Assembly (NCBI GenBank): GCA_003550275.1 | Contig: QXCW01000002.1 | Coordinates: forward strand, 992,001-1,056,000 | Direction of reading: 5' to 3' | Source: Flavobacteriaceae bacterium MAR_2010_72 | GTDB lineage: Bacteria; Bacteroidota; Bacteroidia; Flavobacteriales; Flavobacteriaceae | DNA: 64,000 bases | Shown here: positions 55,896 through 64,000 of the stretch, in pieces | Numbering within the stretch: position 1 is the stretch's first letter | Layout: each line of letters begins with the position of its first letter | Notes under the pieces: model-generated | The model's input: only the letters and a program-made list of their open reading frames with translations | What the model was told of the DNA's origin: nothing | Database searches by the model: none | Position numbers and translations under genes: made by a program

Positions 55896-56576
55896 TTAGA
55901 ATAAATTGTTCACGTTTTCTAAATCTTCCAAAAAATCGATTTCCATACAATTATATGCTGAAATATCAACAGCAGCTACCTGAATACCATCTTTTTCTAT
56001 GGCCAATTCCAATCCGCGTTCAAAATAATCATTATTGTCACATTCTTCTAATCTGGCAATAAATTTCTTAATTTCGTTTGAGGATATAAAATTGATTCCA
56101 ACCGCTTCTCCTAAACCATTTTTAACTGTTTTGGACAATTCATTAATATAACCATTTTTGAGTGTATATTTAACTTCTTCTTCGGCGACTTTACTTGTGT
56201 TCACGGCCACAAAAGAGGAGTTGCTTTTAATGTGCGGTATTAAAATGTTCAACAGATTTTCATCAAACACGACGTCTCCGTTAAACCAAAGTACAGCCTC
56301 ATTTCGATGTTTTTTTAAGGCTTGAAGGAGGCTTTTAGAGGTGTTGGTTTGATCAAAAAAAGGATTGTAAACGTAGGTGAGTTCTGGAAATCGTTCCATA
56401 ATCAGGTCTTTTTTGAAACCTACTACCACATTAATATCGTCTATATTAAATTTAGATGCAATATGCTCTGTCTGCATTTGCATAATGCTTTTTCCGTTTT
56501 TTAATGGTGTAAGGGGCTTTGGGAAAGGGTTTCCTAAACGTGAGCCAATACCTGCAGCAAGAATTATGATTTTCAT
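55896..56576 (-). CDS. LicC-like nucleotidyltransferase
   Basis: 226 aa. Sugar-phosphate/phosphocholine nucleotidyltransferase fold: LAAGIGSRLG (6-15), Lys20 in PFPKPL, FNGDVVF (metal Asp, ~98-104) and a closing CMEIDFLEDLENV, which resembles the EIDxxxD end of LicC phosphocholine cytidylyltransferases. It would activate a phosphorylated alcohol with CTP or a sugar phosphate with NTP for the transferases on either side. The substrate is not determined by the sequence. Confidence 0.78.
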   Translation of the reverse strand: MKIIILAAGIGSRLGNPFPKPLTPLKNGKSIMQMQTEHIASKFNIDDINVVVGFKKDLIMERFPELTYVYNPFFDQTNTSKSLLQALKKHRNEAVLWFNGDVVFDENLLNILIPHIKSNSSFVAVNTSKVAEEEVKYTLKNGYINELSKTVKNGLGEAVGINFISSNEIKKFIARLEECDNNDYFERGLELAIEKDGIQVAAVDISAYNCMEIDFLEDLENVNNLF

Positions 56577-56669
56577 TTAAAATTAGTTTAATATAGACTA
56601 TAAAGTTATAGTTAATTGTTTACTTTAAAAGTAATTTATGGATTTTATAGTGAACGTTAATTTATAAAT

Positions 56670-57257
56670 CTAGGCCACTAGGGAGTTTTCTTCTGTTGCA
56701 GCATCCCATTCTTTTACGGTTTTTTTCCAGTCACCATATTTATGCGTCAAATATTCTTCAGTTAGGGCTGGAGTGAAAAACGAGGTGTCTAAAAATCTAA
56801 TTTTTTTGTAGTCTTTATAAAACGCTTTTGGAGCAGCCATTTTGTTACCTGCAACTTCCCAATATACATTATCTTGATGTGGATATTTTACGAAAATTTC
56901 TAAACACACATTCCCTTTCAATAGCCCAAAGAAAGATTTGGTCCTGATTTTAATGATTCTTAAGTTTCCTTTTTTAAAAGGAATAGTGTCATTTTCAAAC
57001 AATCGTGTTCTAATTCGATAGCCTCTTTCTTTTAAATCATTAATAAGCCCATCTGTTTTTTTTAATTCATCACATAATATAGATAAATCCAAATCGCTAT
57101 CCCAAGGAAGCAGTCTGTTTTCGCGATAAATTCCTAATAAAGTACCACCTTCTAAAGCATATTGGATATGGTTACTATCTAACGTGGAGACAACATCTAC
57201 TAGAAGGCTCTCGGCCTTCTTTTTATTTTTACCGGTAAGTTTAATGGAGTAACCCAT
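56670..57257 (-). CDS. LicD family protein
   Basis: 195 aa. The LicD nucleotidyltransferase-like core is clear: EGGTLLGIYRENRLLPWDSDLDL (36-58; Asp53, Asp55 and Asp57 are the likely metal ligands), followed by EIFVKYP and the Y-x-x-D...Y-GDWK end. Known LicD proteins attach phosphocholine or other phospho-groups to polysaccharides. It is 93 bp upstream of the LicC-like gene and 21 bp downstream of dapD, so it may be transcribed from the dapD promoter. Confidence 0.85.
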   Translation of the reverse strand: MGYSIKLTGKNKKKAESLLVDVVSTLDSNHIQYALEGGTLLGIYRENRLLPWDSDLDLSILCDELKKTDGLINDLKERGYRIRTRLFENDTIPFKKGNLRIIKIRTKSFFGLLKGNVCLEIFVKYPHQDNVYWEVAGNKMAAPKAFYKDYKKIRFLDTSFFTPALTEEYLTHKYGDWKKTVKEWDAATEENSLVA

Positions 57258-57278
57258 GATATAGATTTGAGGAATTAT

Positions 57279-58094
57279 TTATACAGCAACGTCATATTCG
57301 CGTAAAGCATTGTTTAATGACGTTTTTAAGTCGGTACTAGCTTTTCTTTTACCAATAATTAAAGCACATGGCACATTGTATGCTCCTGCAGCAAATTCTT
57401 TAGAATAGCTTCCAGGAATTACAACCGATCTAGCAGGAACAAGGCCTTTCATTTCTACTGGAGTATCGCCTGTTACGTCAATAATTTTTGTTGAAGCTGT
57501 AAGAACAACATTGGCACCAAGCACCGCTTCTTTTTCAACCCTAACACCTTCAACCACAATGCATCTAGAACCAATAAATGCATTATCTTCAATAATTACA
57601 GGAGCTGCTTGTAAGGGCTCTAACACGCCACCAATGCCAACGCCTCCAGATAAGTGCACATTTTTGCCTATTTGAGCACAACTTCCAACAGTTGCCCAGG
57701 TATCAACCATGGTGCCTTCATCAACATAAGCACCAATATTCACATAACTAGGCATTAAGATAGTGCCTGACGAAATATAAGAGCCATGTCTTGCCACGGC
57801 ATGAGGCACAACTCTAATTCCTTTAGAAGCGTAACCACGCTTTAAAGGTATTTTGTCGTGATACTCGAATATTCCTACTTCAAACGTTTCCATTTTTTGA
57901 ATAGGAAAATAAAGAACCACGGCCTTTTTGACCCATTCGTTCACTTGCCATCCATTAGCTGTTGGTTGGGCAACCCTTAAAGTTCCTTGATCCAATAAAT
58001 CAATAACACTTCTAATGCTATCTATAGTCACTTTATCAGTTAATAGAGCTCTATCATTCCAAGCTTTTTCAATTATATGTTGTAGTTGATCCAT
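57279..58094 (-). CDS. dapD: 2,3,4,5-tetrahydropyridine-2,6-dicarboxylate N-succinyltransferase
   Basis: 271 aa. Left-handed beta-helix acyltransferase of the succinylase branch of diaminopimelate/lysine synthesis; uses succinyl-CoA. Hexapeptide repeats run from about residue 95 to 220 (VNIGAYVDEGTMVDTWATVG, VHLSGGVGIGGVLEPLQ, NAFIGSRCIVVEGV). Length is normal. A -7 box (TATCTTTG) is 16 nt upstream. The downstream gene is LicD-like rather than another lysine gene. Confidence 0.95.
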   Translation of the reverse strand: MDQLQHIIEKAWNDRALLTDKVTIDSIRSVIDLLDQGTLRVAQPTANGWQVNEWVKKAVVLYFPIQKMETFEVGIFEYHDKIPLKRGYASKGIRVVPHAVARHGSYISSGTILMPSYVNIGAYVDEGTMVDTWATVGSCAQIGKNVHLSGGVGIGGVLEPLQAAPVIIEDNAFIGSRCIVVEGVRVEKEAVLGANVVLTASTKIIDVTGDTPVEMKGLVPARSVVIPGSYSKEFAAGAYNVPCALIIGKRKASTDLKTSLNNALREYDVAV

Positions 58095-58110
58095 TTCAGT
58101 AAAATTTATG

Positions 58111-58118
58111 CAAAGATA
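58111..58118 (-). promoter_or_regulatory. Candidate dapD -7 box (TATCTTTG)
   Basis: Exact TAnnTTTG match on the minus strand, 16 nt upstream of the dapD ATG. No clear -33 element. Confidence 0.5.
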
Positions 58119-58167
58119 AGGCTATAATTGAGTTATGTAAATGCTATAACGAAAAATATGAATTCCC

Positions 58168-58198
58168 TATTGTAACTTATGCAATTATGATAACTTTG
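58168..58198 (+). promoter_or_regulatory. Candidate ruvX promoter (-33 TATTG, -7 TAACTTTG)
   Basis: TAACTTTG (58191-58198) is exact, with TATTG (58168-58172) 18 nt upstream. The ATG at 58205 is 6 nt downstream, while the alternative ATG at 58187 would lie inside the promoter. This decides the start. Confidence 0.55.
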
Positions 58199-58204
58199 CA
58201 GTAT

Positions 58205-58615
58205 ATGGCAAGAATTTTAGCAATCGATTATGGAACCAAACGATCAGGTATTGCGATAACTGATGAATTGCAAATCATTGCATCTGGTTTAACAACTGTG
58301 AATACAAGGGATCTTATTTCGTTTTTGCAGGCCTATTTGAGTAAGGAATCTGTTGAACTATTTGTGATTGGAGAACCAAAACAAATGGATAGTACGGCTT
58401 CAGAAAGTGAAGCCTCTATTCAGGATTTTATTGAGAAATTGCGTAAAGCAATTCCGTCAATTCCTATTAGGCGCGTCGATGAACGGTTTACTTCAAAAAT
58501 GGCATTTCAAACTATGATTGATAGTGGATTGAAAAAAGGTCAACGAAAAAACAAAGCCCTTATTGATGAAATCAGTGCAACCATCATACTGCAGAGCTTT
58601 TTACAGTCAAAATAA
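58205..58615 (+). CDS. ruvX: RuvX/YqgF Holliday junction resolvase-like protein
   Basis: 136 aa from ATG 58205. RNase H-like fold. The opening RILAIDYGTKRSGIAITDE carries the catalytic Asp8. GEPKQMDST and RRVDERFTSKMA (with the second acidic residue) and DEISATIILQSFL follow in family order. Members process Holliday junctions or 16S rRNA 5' ends (pre-rRNA). The length is typical. It is divergent from dapD. Confidence 0.9.
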   Translation: MARILAIDYGTKRSGIAITDELQIIASGLTTVNTRDLISFLQAYLSKESVELFVIGEPKQMDSTASESEASIQDFIEKLRKAIPSIPIRRVDERFTSKMAFQTMIDSGLKKGQRKNKALIDEISATIILQSFLQSK

Positions 58616-58753
58616 ATTTTTATGAATATATTTGGAATTAATCGGCAAAAGACTACTTTTAATCTGTTAATCGAGTATTAATATGATTTTATCTAAAATA
58701 TTGATTCAGATTACATTGGGAAATTATATTTACATACCCTAAAATCTATTAAT

Positions 58754-59350
58754 ATGAAAAAAAACTACTATTTATTTATGATTATGGCTTTTTTTACGGC
58801 CAATGTCATTCATGCCCAGTTTGTGTGTCCTGAACTTTTAGGAAATCAAACTACCACCACTACCATACATTTTAAAATTAACGCAGGAACATGTGCGAGT
58901 TATAACCAAAACATTTTTGTGACCTATCAGGGTGTTGGTATTACTTTTACAAAATCAACCTGTAATGGCACTAATTTACAATATGTTTCAACTGGTGGTT
59001 CTTTATCAGACCCAGATGACTTTATTGTATCTTTTCCAAATAATGGAACTTGTCAATACGTGAACGGCACATTAGTTACTTTATCTGACGATGAAGTTTC
59101 GTTTAATGATAAAGTAAGCGTTTATCCTAACCCATTATTAAAGGGAGATCTTATAACCGTTAAATTTAAATCTAATTTATCAGCTAAATTTGAAATATAC
59201 AATGTTGCCGGGAAGTTAGTTTCTAATGATCTTCTCAGTAACCAAAACTCCAAGGAAATTAGTACAAATAATTTAACGAATGGTATCTACTTGCTTAAGA
59301 TATCAACTGATGAAGCTTCAACAACGCGAAAGATCGTTATTATGAAATAG
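58754..59350 (+). CDS. Secreted protein with T9SS type A sorting domain
   Basis: 198 aa. Signal peptide (~1-21, ending VIHAQ). An ~85-residue Cys-containing domain follows (CPELLGNQ...CASYNQ...STCNG...NGTCQY), likely disulfide-linked. The C-terminal ~75 residues form a Por-secretion/T9SS type A sorting domain (VSVYPNPLLKGD, FEIYNVAGKLV, LTNGIYLLKIS, RKIVIMK). It is exported by type IX secretion; its function is unknown. A strong terminator follows. Confidence 0.85.
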   Translation: MKKNYYLFMIMAFFTANVIHAQFVCPELLGNQTTTTTIHFKINAGTCASYNQNIFVTYQGVGITFTKSTCNGTNLQYVSTGGSLSDPDDFIVSFPNNGTCQYVNGTLVTLSDDEVSFNDKVSVYPNPLLKGDLITVKFKSNLSAKFEIYNVAGKLVSNDLLSNQNSKEISTNNLTNGIYLLKISTDEASTTRKIVIMK

Positions 59351-59368
59351 AGGAAAAAGCCTCGCCTG

Positions 59369-59399
59369 AAAAACTCCTTTGATTCAAAGGAGTTTTTTT
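59369..59399 (+). terminator. Rho-independent terminator
   Basis: Arms AAAAACTCCTTTG (59369-59381) and CAAAGGAGTTTTT (59385-59397) with a 3-nt loop and T tract, after the T9SS type A gene. Confidence 0.9.
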
Positions 59400-59432
59400 A
59401 TGCCTAATTCTAGTAAATGCCTTTAAGAATTG

Positions 59433-59440
59433 TATTTTTG
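59433..59440 (+). promoter_or_regulatory. Candidate def -7 box (TATTTTTG)
   Basis: Exact TAnnTTTG match 20 nt before the def ATG. No matching -33 element was seen. Confidence 0.45.
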
Positions 59441-59460
59441 CATCTTAAAATATCACAAAA

Positions 59461-60051
59461 ATGATTTTACCTATTGTAGCTTATGGTGATCCTGTGTTGA
59501 GAAAAGAGGCTGAAACAATTACAAAAGTGTACCCAAAACTTAATGAGCTTATTCAAGACATGTACGAAACTATGTATGCTGCATCAGGTGTTGGGCTGGC
59601 TGCACCCCAAATTGGACTGCCAATTCGGCTATTTTTGGTAGATGCTACACCATTTTCAGAAGATGACGATTTAACTCCTGAAGAGCAACAGCAATTAAAG
59701 GGTTTTAAGCGTACGTTTATCAATGCCCAAATTTTGGAGGAAGATGGTGATGAATGGGCTTTTAGTGAAGGATGTTTGAGTATTCCGGACATTAGGGAAG
59801 ATGTATTCAGAAAACCTAAAATCAAGATTCAATATCAGGACGAAGATTTTATTACGCATACGGAATCGTTTGATGGATTGATTGCTAGAGTGATCCAACA
59901 TGAGTATGACCATATTGAAGGAATTTTGTTTACAGATAAGTTATCATCATTAAAAAAACGACTGATTAAAGGCAAACTTGCCAACATTTCCAAAGGAAAA
60001 ATCAGTGTTGACTACAGAATGCGTTTTCCAGCTCAAAAAAAGAAAAGGTAA
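59461..60051 (+). CDS. def: Peptide deformylase
   Basis: 196 aa. Removes the formyl group from nascent N-terminal methionine. The three signature motifs are present: GVGLAAPQIG (43-52), EGCLSIP with metal ligand Cys105, and QHEYDH with His147, Glu148 and His151. The 12-15-residue acidic insertion (~66-80) is common in Bacteroidota enzymes. Followed by DUF5606 and mazG genes on the same strand. Confidence 0.96.
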   Translation: MILPIVAYGDPVLRKEAETITKVYPKLNELIQDMYETMYAASGVGLAAPQIGLPIRLFLVDATPFSEDDDLTPEEQQQLKGFKRTFINAQILEEDGDEWAFSEGCLSIPDIREDVFRKPKIKIQYQDEDFITHTESFDGLIARVIQHEYDHIEGILFTDKLSSLKKRLIKGKLANISKGKISVDYRMRFPAQKKKR

Positions 60052-60075
60052 ATAGATTATTTTAGTGTAATAAAT

Positions 60076-60083
60076 TATATTTG
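60076..60083 (+). promoter_or_regulatory. Candidate -7 box (TATATTTG) for the DUF5606 gene
   Basis: Exact TAnnTTTG match 31 nt before the ATG at 60115. It may allow this gene to be made apart from def. Confidence 0.4.
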
Positions 60084-60114
60084 TCAACTTTCAAAATAAG
60101 ACAACAATAAACTT

Positions 60115-60543
60115 ATGAGTTTAGATAAAATTTTATCCATTTCAGGGAAACCCGGACTTTTCAAGATTATCACCCAGACCAGAAGCGGTTTTGTAGCCGA
60201 ATCTCTAATTGATCAAAAAAAGCTTACCGTAAATGTACACAGTAATATCAGTGTGTTAAGTGAAATAGCTATTTATACCTTAACTGAAGAGCTACCTTTG
60301 AAGGAAGTACTAAAAAAAATAAAAGAAAAAGAAAACGGTCAACCAACATCCATTAGTCATAAGGATTCTAAAGATACTTTAGAAGAATACTTTTTTGAAG
60401 TTTTACCAGATTATGATGAAGACCGCGTATATGCTAGTGACATCAAAAAAGTCGTGCAATGGTATAACCTATTACAAGCACATAATTTGTTAGATCTTAT
60501 TGAGGACACTTCAGATAAATCGGCTTCTGAAGAGGAAGAATAG
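60115..60543 (+). CDS. DUF5606 family protein
   Basis: 142 aa. A small beta-rich N-terminal domain (~1-50, LDKILSISGKPGLFKIITQT then SLIDQKKLTVNV) resembles an SH3/Hfq-like barrel. The C-terminal half is helical and ends in an acidic tail. It is the DUF5606 protein that flavobacteria keep between def and mazG. Function unknown; the fold suggests RNA or protein binding (inference). Confidence 0.8.
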   Translation: MSLDKILSISGKPGLFKIITQTRSGFVAESLIDQKKLTVNVHSNISVLSEIAIYTLTEELPLKEVLKKIKEKENGQPTSISHKDSKDTLEEYFFEVLPDYDEDRVYASDIKKVVQWYNLLQAHNLLDLIEDTSDKSASEEEE

Positions 60544-60643
60544 CTTCACTTTTAGTTAATATCTTTTTTATAGAATAATGTTTGGATTTAGGTTAAAAAC
60601 CCTATTTCCTTGTATTTTTATGACCTAATAATTCGAAATATTT

Positions 60644-61417
60644 ATGGCTGATAAAACCAAGGAACTTCAGGCTTTTGAGCGTTTATTGATTATTATGGAC
60701 GAGCTACGGGCGAAATGTCCATGGGACAAAAAGCAAACCATGGAAACCCTTCGACATCTTACAATCGAAGAGGTCTACGAATTAGGTGACGCAATTTTAG
60801 ATGGAAACCTTGACGAAGTAAAAAAAGAACTAGGTGATGTACTATTGCATATCGTATTTTATTCCAAGATTGGTAGTGAAACTAACGCTTTTAATATCGC
60901 TGATGTTTGCCACGAGATTTGTGATAAGTTAGTAGAGCGTCATCCGCATATTTATGGTGATGTTAAGGTGAAGGATGAAGAAGATGTGAAACGCAATTGG
61001 GAACAAATAAAATTAAAAGAAGGAAAAGCAAGTGTTTTGGAAGGTGTGCCTAATGGTCTCCCAGCATTAGTCAAGGCAAATAGAATACAGGATAAGGCTG
61101 CAGGCGTTGGTTTTGATTGGGAGCAACCACAACAGGTCTGGGAAAAAGTGGTGGAGGAGTTACAGGAACTTCAAAAAGAAGTTCAATTAGGTCATAAGGA
61201 AAGAATGGAAAATGAATTGGGAGACGTTTTATTTTCTTTGGTCAATTATGCTCGGTTTTTAAAAATCAATCCAGAAAATGCTTTGGAACGTACCAATAAA
61301 AAATTTATTAAACGCTTTCAGTATTTAGAGTCTAAAGCCAAGAGTAATAACAAGTTATTAGGTGATATGACACTTGCCGAAATGGATGTGTTTTGGGAAG
61401 AAGCAAAAAAAATGTAA
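60644..61417 (+). CDS. mazG: Nucleoside triphosphate pyrophosphohydrolase
   Basis: 257 aa, the two-domain form. It hydrolyses (d)NTPs to monophosphate and pyrophosphate and helps clean the nucleotide pool. N-terminal domain: CPWDKKQTMETLRHLTIEE with catalytic EEVYELGDA (42-50) and ELGDVLLHI (62-70). A second MazG unit around 165-235 repeats the pattern (ELQELQKEVQL..., ENELGDVLFSLVNYARF). Full length. Confidence 0.93.
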   Translation: MADKTKELQAFERLLIIMDELRAKCPWDKKQTMETLRHLTIEEVYELGDAILDGNLDEVKKELGDVLLHIVFYSKIGSETNAFNIADVCHEICDKLVERHPHIYGDVKVKDEEDVKRNWEQIKLKEGKASVLEGVPNGLPALVKANRIQDKAAGVGFDWEQPQQVWEKVVEELQELQKEVQLGHKERMENELGDVLFSLVNYARFLKINPENALERTNKKFIKRFQYLESKAKSNNKLLGDMTLAEMDVFWEEAKKM

Positions 61418-61567
61418 TTTTTTTAAAACCAGATAGTCCAAAATTTAATTTGCGCCGTATATATACTAATTAGAAACTTTAACAAGTTTCATAATCATAA
61501 GTAGGTAATCTTAATTATGTAGTTAAGCGGATGTAATTAAGGTTTAAAATTTAGTTTAGTTAGGGGT

Positions 61568-61599
61568 AAAATCCTATCTGTTTTAACAGATAGGATTTT
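61568..61599. terminator. Bidirectional terminator hairpin
   Basis: 15-bp perfect arms from AAAATCCTATCTG (61568) to CAGATAGGATTTT (61599) with a 2-nt loop. Terminates the DUF349 gene and probably mazG. Confidence 0.85.
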
Positions 61600-61604
61600 A
61601 TTAT

Positions 61605-63632
61605 TTAGTACATATCCTTGAGTTTCTTGAGTTTTTCTTCCCAAATAGTAAGGTTGTCTTTGTGCTTTTCAATATTATTTAGAACATCTTTAACTAAAGG
61701 GTTGTCATCATCCACATTAGAGAAAAATTGAAGATTGTTTTCTAACTGATTGATTTCGCCTTTAACTTCATCTATTTTCTTTCTTATAAAGTTATGTTCA
61801 TTGTCTAAAAGTCTGGTATCATCTGGCTGTGATAAGTTTTCGAGTTTGTTTTCAAACTTTATCATTTCAACTTCAGATTTATCCATTTTAAGCTTGTTGA
61901 ATACTTCATCAAGTGCTTTATTGAATTTACCTTCGATGTAACGCTTATTGTAAGGCACATTTCCTAATGTCTTCCAATCACTTATTTTTTTCTTTATTGT
62001 TTCTATGTCAGCTTCAGGTTTGCCAGTTAATTTCAGATTTTTTATAGCATCTAGGAGTTTCACTTTTTTGTCGAATGCATCATAAAGATCTTTATTCTCT
62101 GCCCTCCGTTGTTCGTGAACTCTATCAAAGTAATGGTTACAGGCAGCTTTAAATTTCTTCCAAATTTTGTCGCTATCTTTTCTTGGAACATGACCAATTT
62201 TTTTCCAATCACTTTGGATTTTTTTCATCAAAGGAGTTACGGACTCGAAATCATCACTGTCCTTATTATCTTCGGCAATTTTAATAAGCTCTAATTTTTT
62301 CTGTAAGTTGTCATATTGATCTTTCTTTAGACCTTTATAGAATGCATTCTTCTTTCTGTTAAAAACCCGTACGGATTCCTTGAACTTTGACCAAGTTGCT
62401 TCATTAACTTTTATAGGAACTTTTCCGGCATTAAAAAACTCCTGCCTTAACGCTTCAATGGTTTTTATCTTTTTTTGCCAAGCCTGATGTGTATTGCCTT
62501 GATCGTTAGCGACAGCATTTATCTTTTCGATAATGCCTTCTTTGCGTTCAAGATTTTTTTCATAAGCCTTGTCTAAATCGGAATAATAGGCTTGACGTTT
62601 ATCATGGATGGTTTTTGTAGCATTGCTAAATCGTTCCCAGATAGCCTCGCGTTGCTCTTTATCAACTGGGCCAAGGTCTTCTTTCCACATTTTATGTAGA
62701 ACTTGAAGTTCTCTAAATGATCGGTTTACATTATCGTCTTTTGCCAATTCTTCGGCTCGTTCAATAATTTTTAACTTTTGCTCGAGATTATGTTTGAAAT
62801 CCATATCCCGTAGGTCGCGGTTGAGATGCAAAAAGTCATAAAATATTTCAACATGGTGATGATAGGTATTCCAAGCATTATTGTATTTATCCCTTGGAAT
62901 CGGGCCTGCGTTGCGCCATTGCTCTTGTAAGTCCTTAAAGTGTTTGTAAGTCGTATTTATGTTCTCTTCAACATTGATAAGGCCTTTAATTTCCTCTATA
63001 ATTTGTAACCGGGTTTCTAGATTGACCTTTAAATTGGCCTCTAAATTTTTATAATAGGCATTGAGTCCGTTTCTATATTCTTTATATAACGAATTGAATT
63101 CCTTTTTTGCGGGAGAAGTATAGTAAAAATCAATTTCGTCACCGCCATCATTCAAAAAGTCTTCTTTCTTTTCTTCAAGGACTTCAGAGAATTTGGAATT
63201 AAATTCAGATTTGATCTCATCAACATGGGATTTGATGGTTTGAATTTTTTGATGTTTGAGTAATTTCTCAAATTCAACTACCAATTGCTCCATAGACATG
63301 GCATGATAATCTTTTTCATCTAAACTATGACGTTCACTGTTACTTTCGTCTTCAGCGTCTTCAGCATTAGATTCTTCAATTTCGTCAACGTGCGTATCTT
63401 TTTTTGTTTCAGCTGAAGTTTTAGAATCTTCTTCAGAAGTAGAAGATGGTTCTTCGCTTTCTAATGTATTTGCAGGCTCATTGGCCTCTGTCTCATTAGC
63501 AATAGCATCCTGTTCTTTTTCAGGATTATCTACAGGCTCTTCTTGAGTTTCTAAAAGTTCCGCTTTTGCAGATTTGGTTTTCTCTATAGTTAACTTTCCA
63601 TCTGCATCTTGCAGGTTATCTTGCTCTGACAT
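61605..63632 (-). CDS. DUF349 repeat protein
   Basis: 675 aa, cytoplasmic. The first ~115 residues are a very acidic, low-complexity region. At least five DUF349 units of ~70 aa follow, recognised by the W-x-x-I-G-x-V-P/A pattern: WRNAGPIPRDKYNNAWNTY, WKEDLGPVDKEQREAIWERF, FFNAGKVPIKVNEATWSKF, WKKIGHVPRKDSDKIWKKF and WKTLGNVPYNKRYIEGKF. The C-terminus is a coiled coil. The family has no established activity. A TATCTTTA box ~24 nt upstream is a weak promoter. Confidence 0.88.
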   Translation of the reverse strand: MSEQDNLQDADGKLTIEKTKSAKAELLETQEEPVDNPEKEQDAIANETEANEPANTLESEEPSSTSEEDSKTSAETKKDTHVDEIEESNAEDAEDESNSERHSLDEKDYHAMSMEQLVVEFEKLLKHQKIQTIKSHVDEIKSEFNSKFSEVLEEKKEDFLNDGGDEIDFYYTSPAKKEFNSLYKEYRNGLNAYYKNLEANLKVNLETRLQIIEEIKGLINVEENINTTYKHFKDLQEQWRNAGPIPRDKYNNAWNTYHHHVEIFYDFLHLNRDLRDMDFKHNLEQKLKIIERAEELAKDDNVNRSFRELQVLHKMWKEDLGPVDKEQREAIWERFSNATKTIHDKRQAYYSDLDKAYEKNLERKEGIIEKINAVANDQGNTHQAWQKKIKTIEALRQEFFNAGKVPIKVNEATWSKFKESVRVFNRKKNAFYKGLKKDQYDNLQKKLELIKIAEDNKDSDDFESVTPLMKKIQSDWKKIGHVPRKDSDKIWKKFKAACNHYFDRVHEQRRAENKDLYDAFDKKVKLLDAIKNLKLTGKPEADIETIKKKISDWKTLGNVPYNKRYIEGKFNKALDEVFNKLKMDKSEVEMIKFENKLENLSQPDDTRLLDNEHNFIRKKIDEVKGEINQLENNLQFFSNVDDDNPLVKDVLNNIEKHKDNLTIWEEKLKKLKDMY

Positions 63633-63713
63633 TGTTACAATGTATTTGTTTGCGTGTTAAAGATACTAACAAGACATTGAAATTCAAAAAGTAAGCAGTA
63701 AATAGGAGCTAAA

Positions 63714-64000
63714 TTAAGCCAAGTTCCAAATTTGCCAAGCTTTCTCTGCCTGTAATTCTAGCATTTCCAGTCCGTTGGCCGTTGTTGCCCCCAAAATCTC
63801 ACCACATGTTAAAAATTTGGTTTGTTGCGGATTATAGATTAAATCATAGAGTAAATGTGCTTTTGTGATACCGTCATAAGGAATATCTGGGCAATCATTG
63901 ACTTTTGGATGGGTTCCAACAGGTGTACAATTAATGATAAGCGTATGAGTTCCAATAATAGCTTCGGTTAAATCATCATAAGTAAAAGTTGCCTTAGCAT
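63714..64000 (-). CDS. aroE: Shikimate dehydrogenase, C-terminal part (5' end outside the window)
   Basis: The last 94 residues are visible, ending at the stop 63714-63716. They contain LIINCTPVGTHP, a C-P-D-I-P-Y loop, LLYDLIYNPQQTKFL, the G-A-T-x-A-N-G-L-E-M-L-x-x-Q-A motif and W-x-IWN, all typical of the NADP-binding C-terminal half of AroE. It reduces 3-dehydroshikimate to shikimate in aromatic amino-acid synthesis. The catalytic N-terminal domain lies beyond position 64000. Confidence 0.9.
   Translation of the reverse strand, partial: AKATFTYDDLTEAIIGTHTLIINCTPVGTHPKVNDCPDIPYDGITKAHLLYDLIYNPQQTKFLTCGEILGATTANGLEMLELQAEKAWQIWNLA

Noticed and set aside
1-64000. CRISPR arrays and prophage
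   Set aside because: No regularly spaced direct repeats, Cas genes, integrase or phage structural genes were seen. The repeats present are protein-coding or palindromic.

Overview
The window comes from a Bacteroidota chromosome, almost certainly a marine member of the Flavobacteriaceae. The DNA is AT-rich with short intergenic gaps. It carries a SusC/SusD polysaccharide-utilization locus, several type IX secretion (T9SS) C-terminal sorting domains, DUF6090 and DUF5606 proteins typical of flavobacteria, and promoters with the Bacteroidota TAnnTTTG -7 element. The species cannot be named from the sequence. No rRNA, tRNA, CRISPR array, transposase or phage gene was seen. No gene-free stretch exceeds about 300 bp.

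Layout. (1) 1-3844, minus strand: a tandem array of DUF6090 membrane-anchored paralogs, including one truncated copy that carries a 93-bp inverted-repeat element, plus a small TerB-like protein. (2) 3858-15601, minus strand: a huge BNR-repeat exoprotein, a run of polytopic membrane proteins (DUF1624, DUF2306, DUF418) with an NTF2-like lipoprotein, an SRPBCC protein, a secreted protein, a Rieske oxygenase and lysA. (3) 15785-21396: sucC, a small secreted protein, DUF1456 and esterase genes, a TerB-like gene and uvrB. (4) 21570-36556, plus strand: a complete beta-glucan (laminarin-type) utilization locus. It has a membrane-spanning sensor/regulator, SusC, SusD, two surface glycan-binding lipoproteins, GH16, GH3 and a second GH16. 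(5) 36581-46678, minus strand: three very large secreted proteins with T9SS type B sorting domains. Two of them share a 1265-bp, unusually G+C-rich 3' cassette. (6) 46706-53262: an ABC-2 transporter, an unknown protein, a PRiA4-ORF3-like protein, heme A synthase, a CCA-adding-type enzyme and a threonylcarbamoyl-AMP synthase. (7) 53322-58094: surface-polysaccharide genes (Kdo-kinase-like, GT2, CDP-glycerol transferase-like, LicC-like, LicD-like) next to dapD. (8) 58205-64000: ruvX, a T9SS type A secreted protein, def, a DUF5606 gene, mazG, a DUF349 protein and the 3' end of aroE.

How the genes work together. In the utilization locus, surface lipoproteins and GH16 enzymes would bind and cut beta-1,3-glucan. 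SusC/SusD would import the oligosaccharides, periplasmic GH3 would release glucose, and the upstream sensor would switch the operon on. lysA and dapD both serve the diaminopimelate/lysine pathway. The 53-57 kb genes look like a route for putting phospho-linked substituents on a lipopolysaccharide or capsule.

The most noteworthy observations are the diversifying DUF6090 array with its decayed member, the swapped T9SS cassette, the inverted repeats around and inside the glucan locus, the lic-like cluster in a Gram-negative, and several promoters placed so close to the start codon that leaderless mRNAs are likely.
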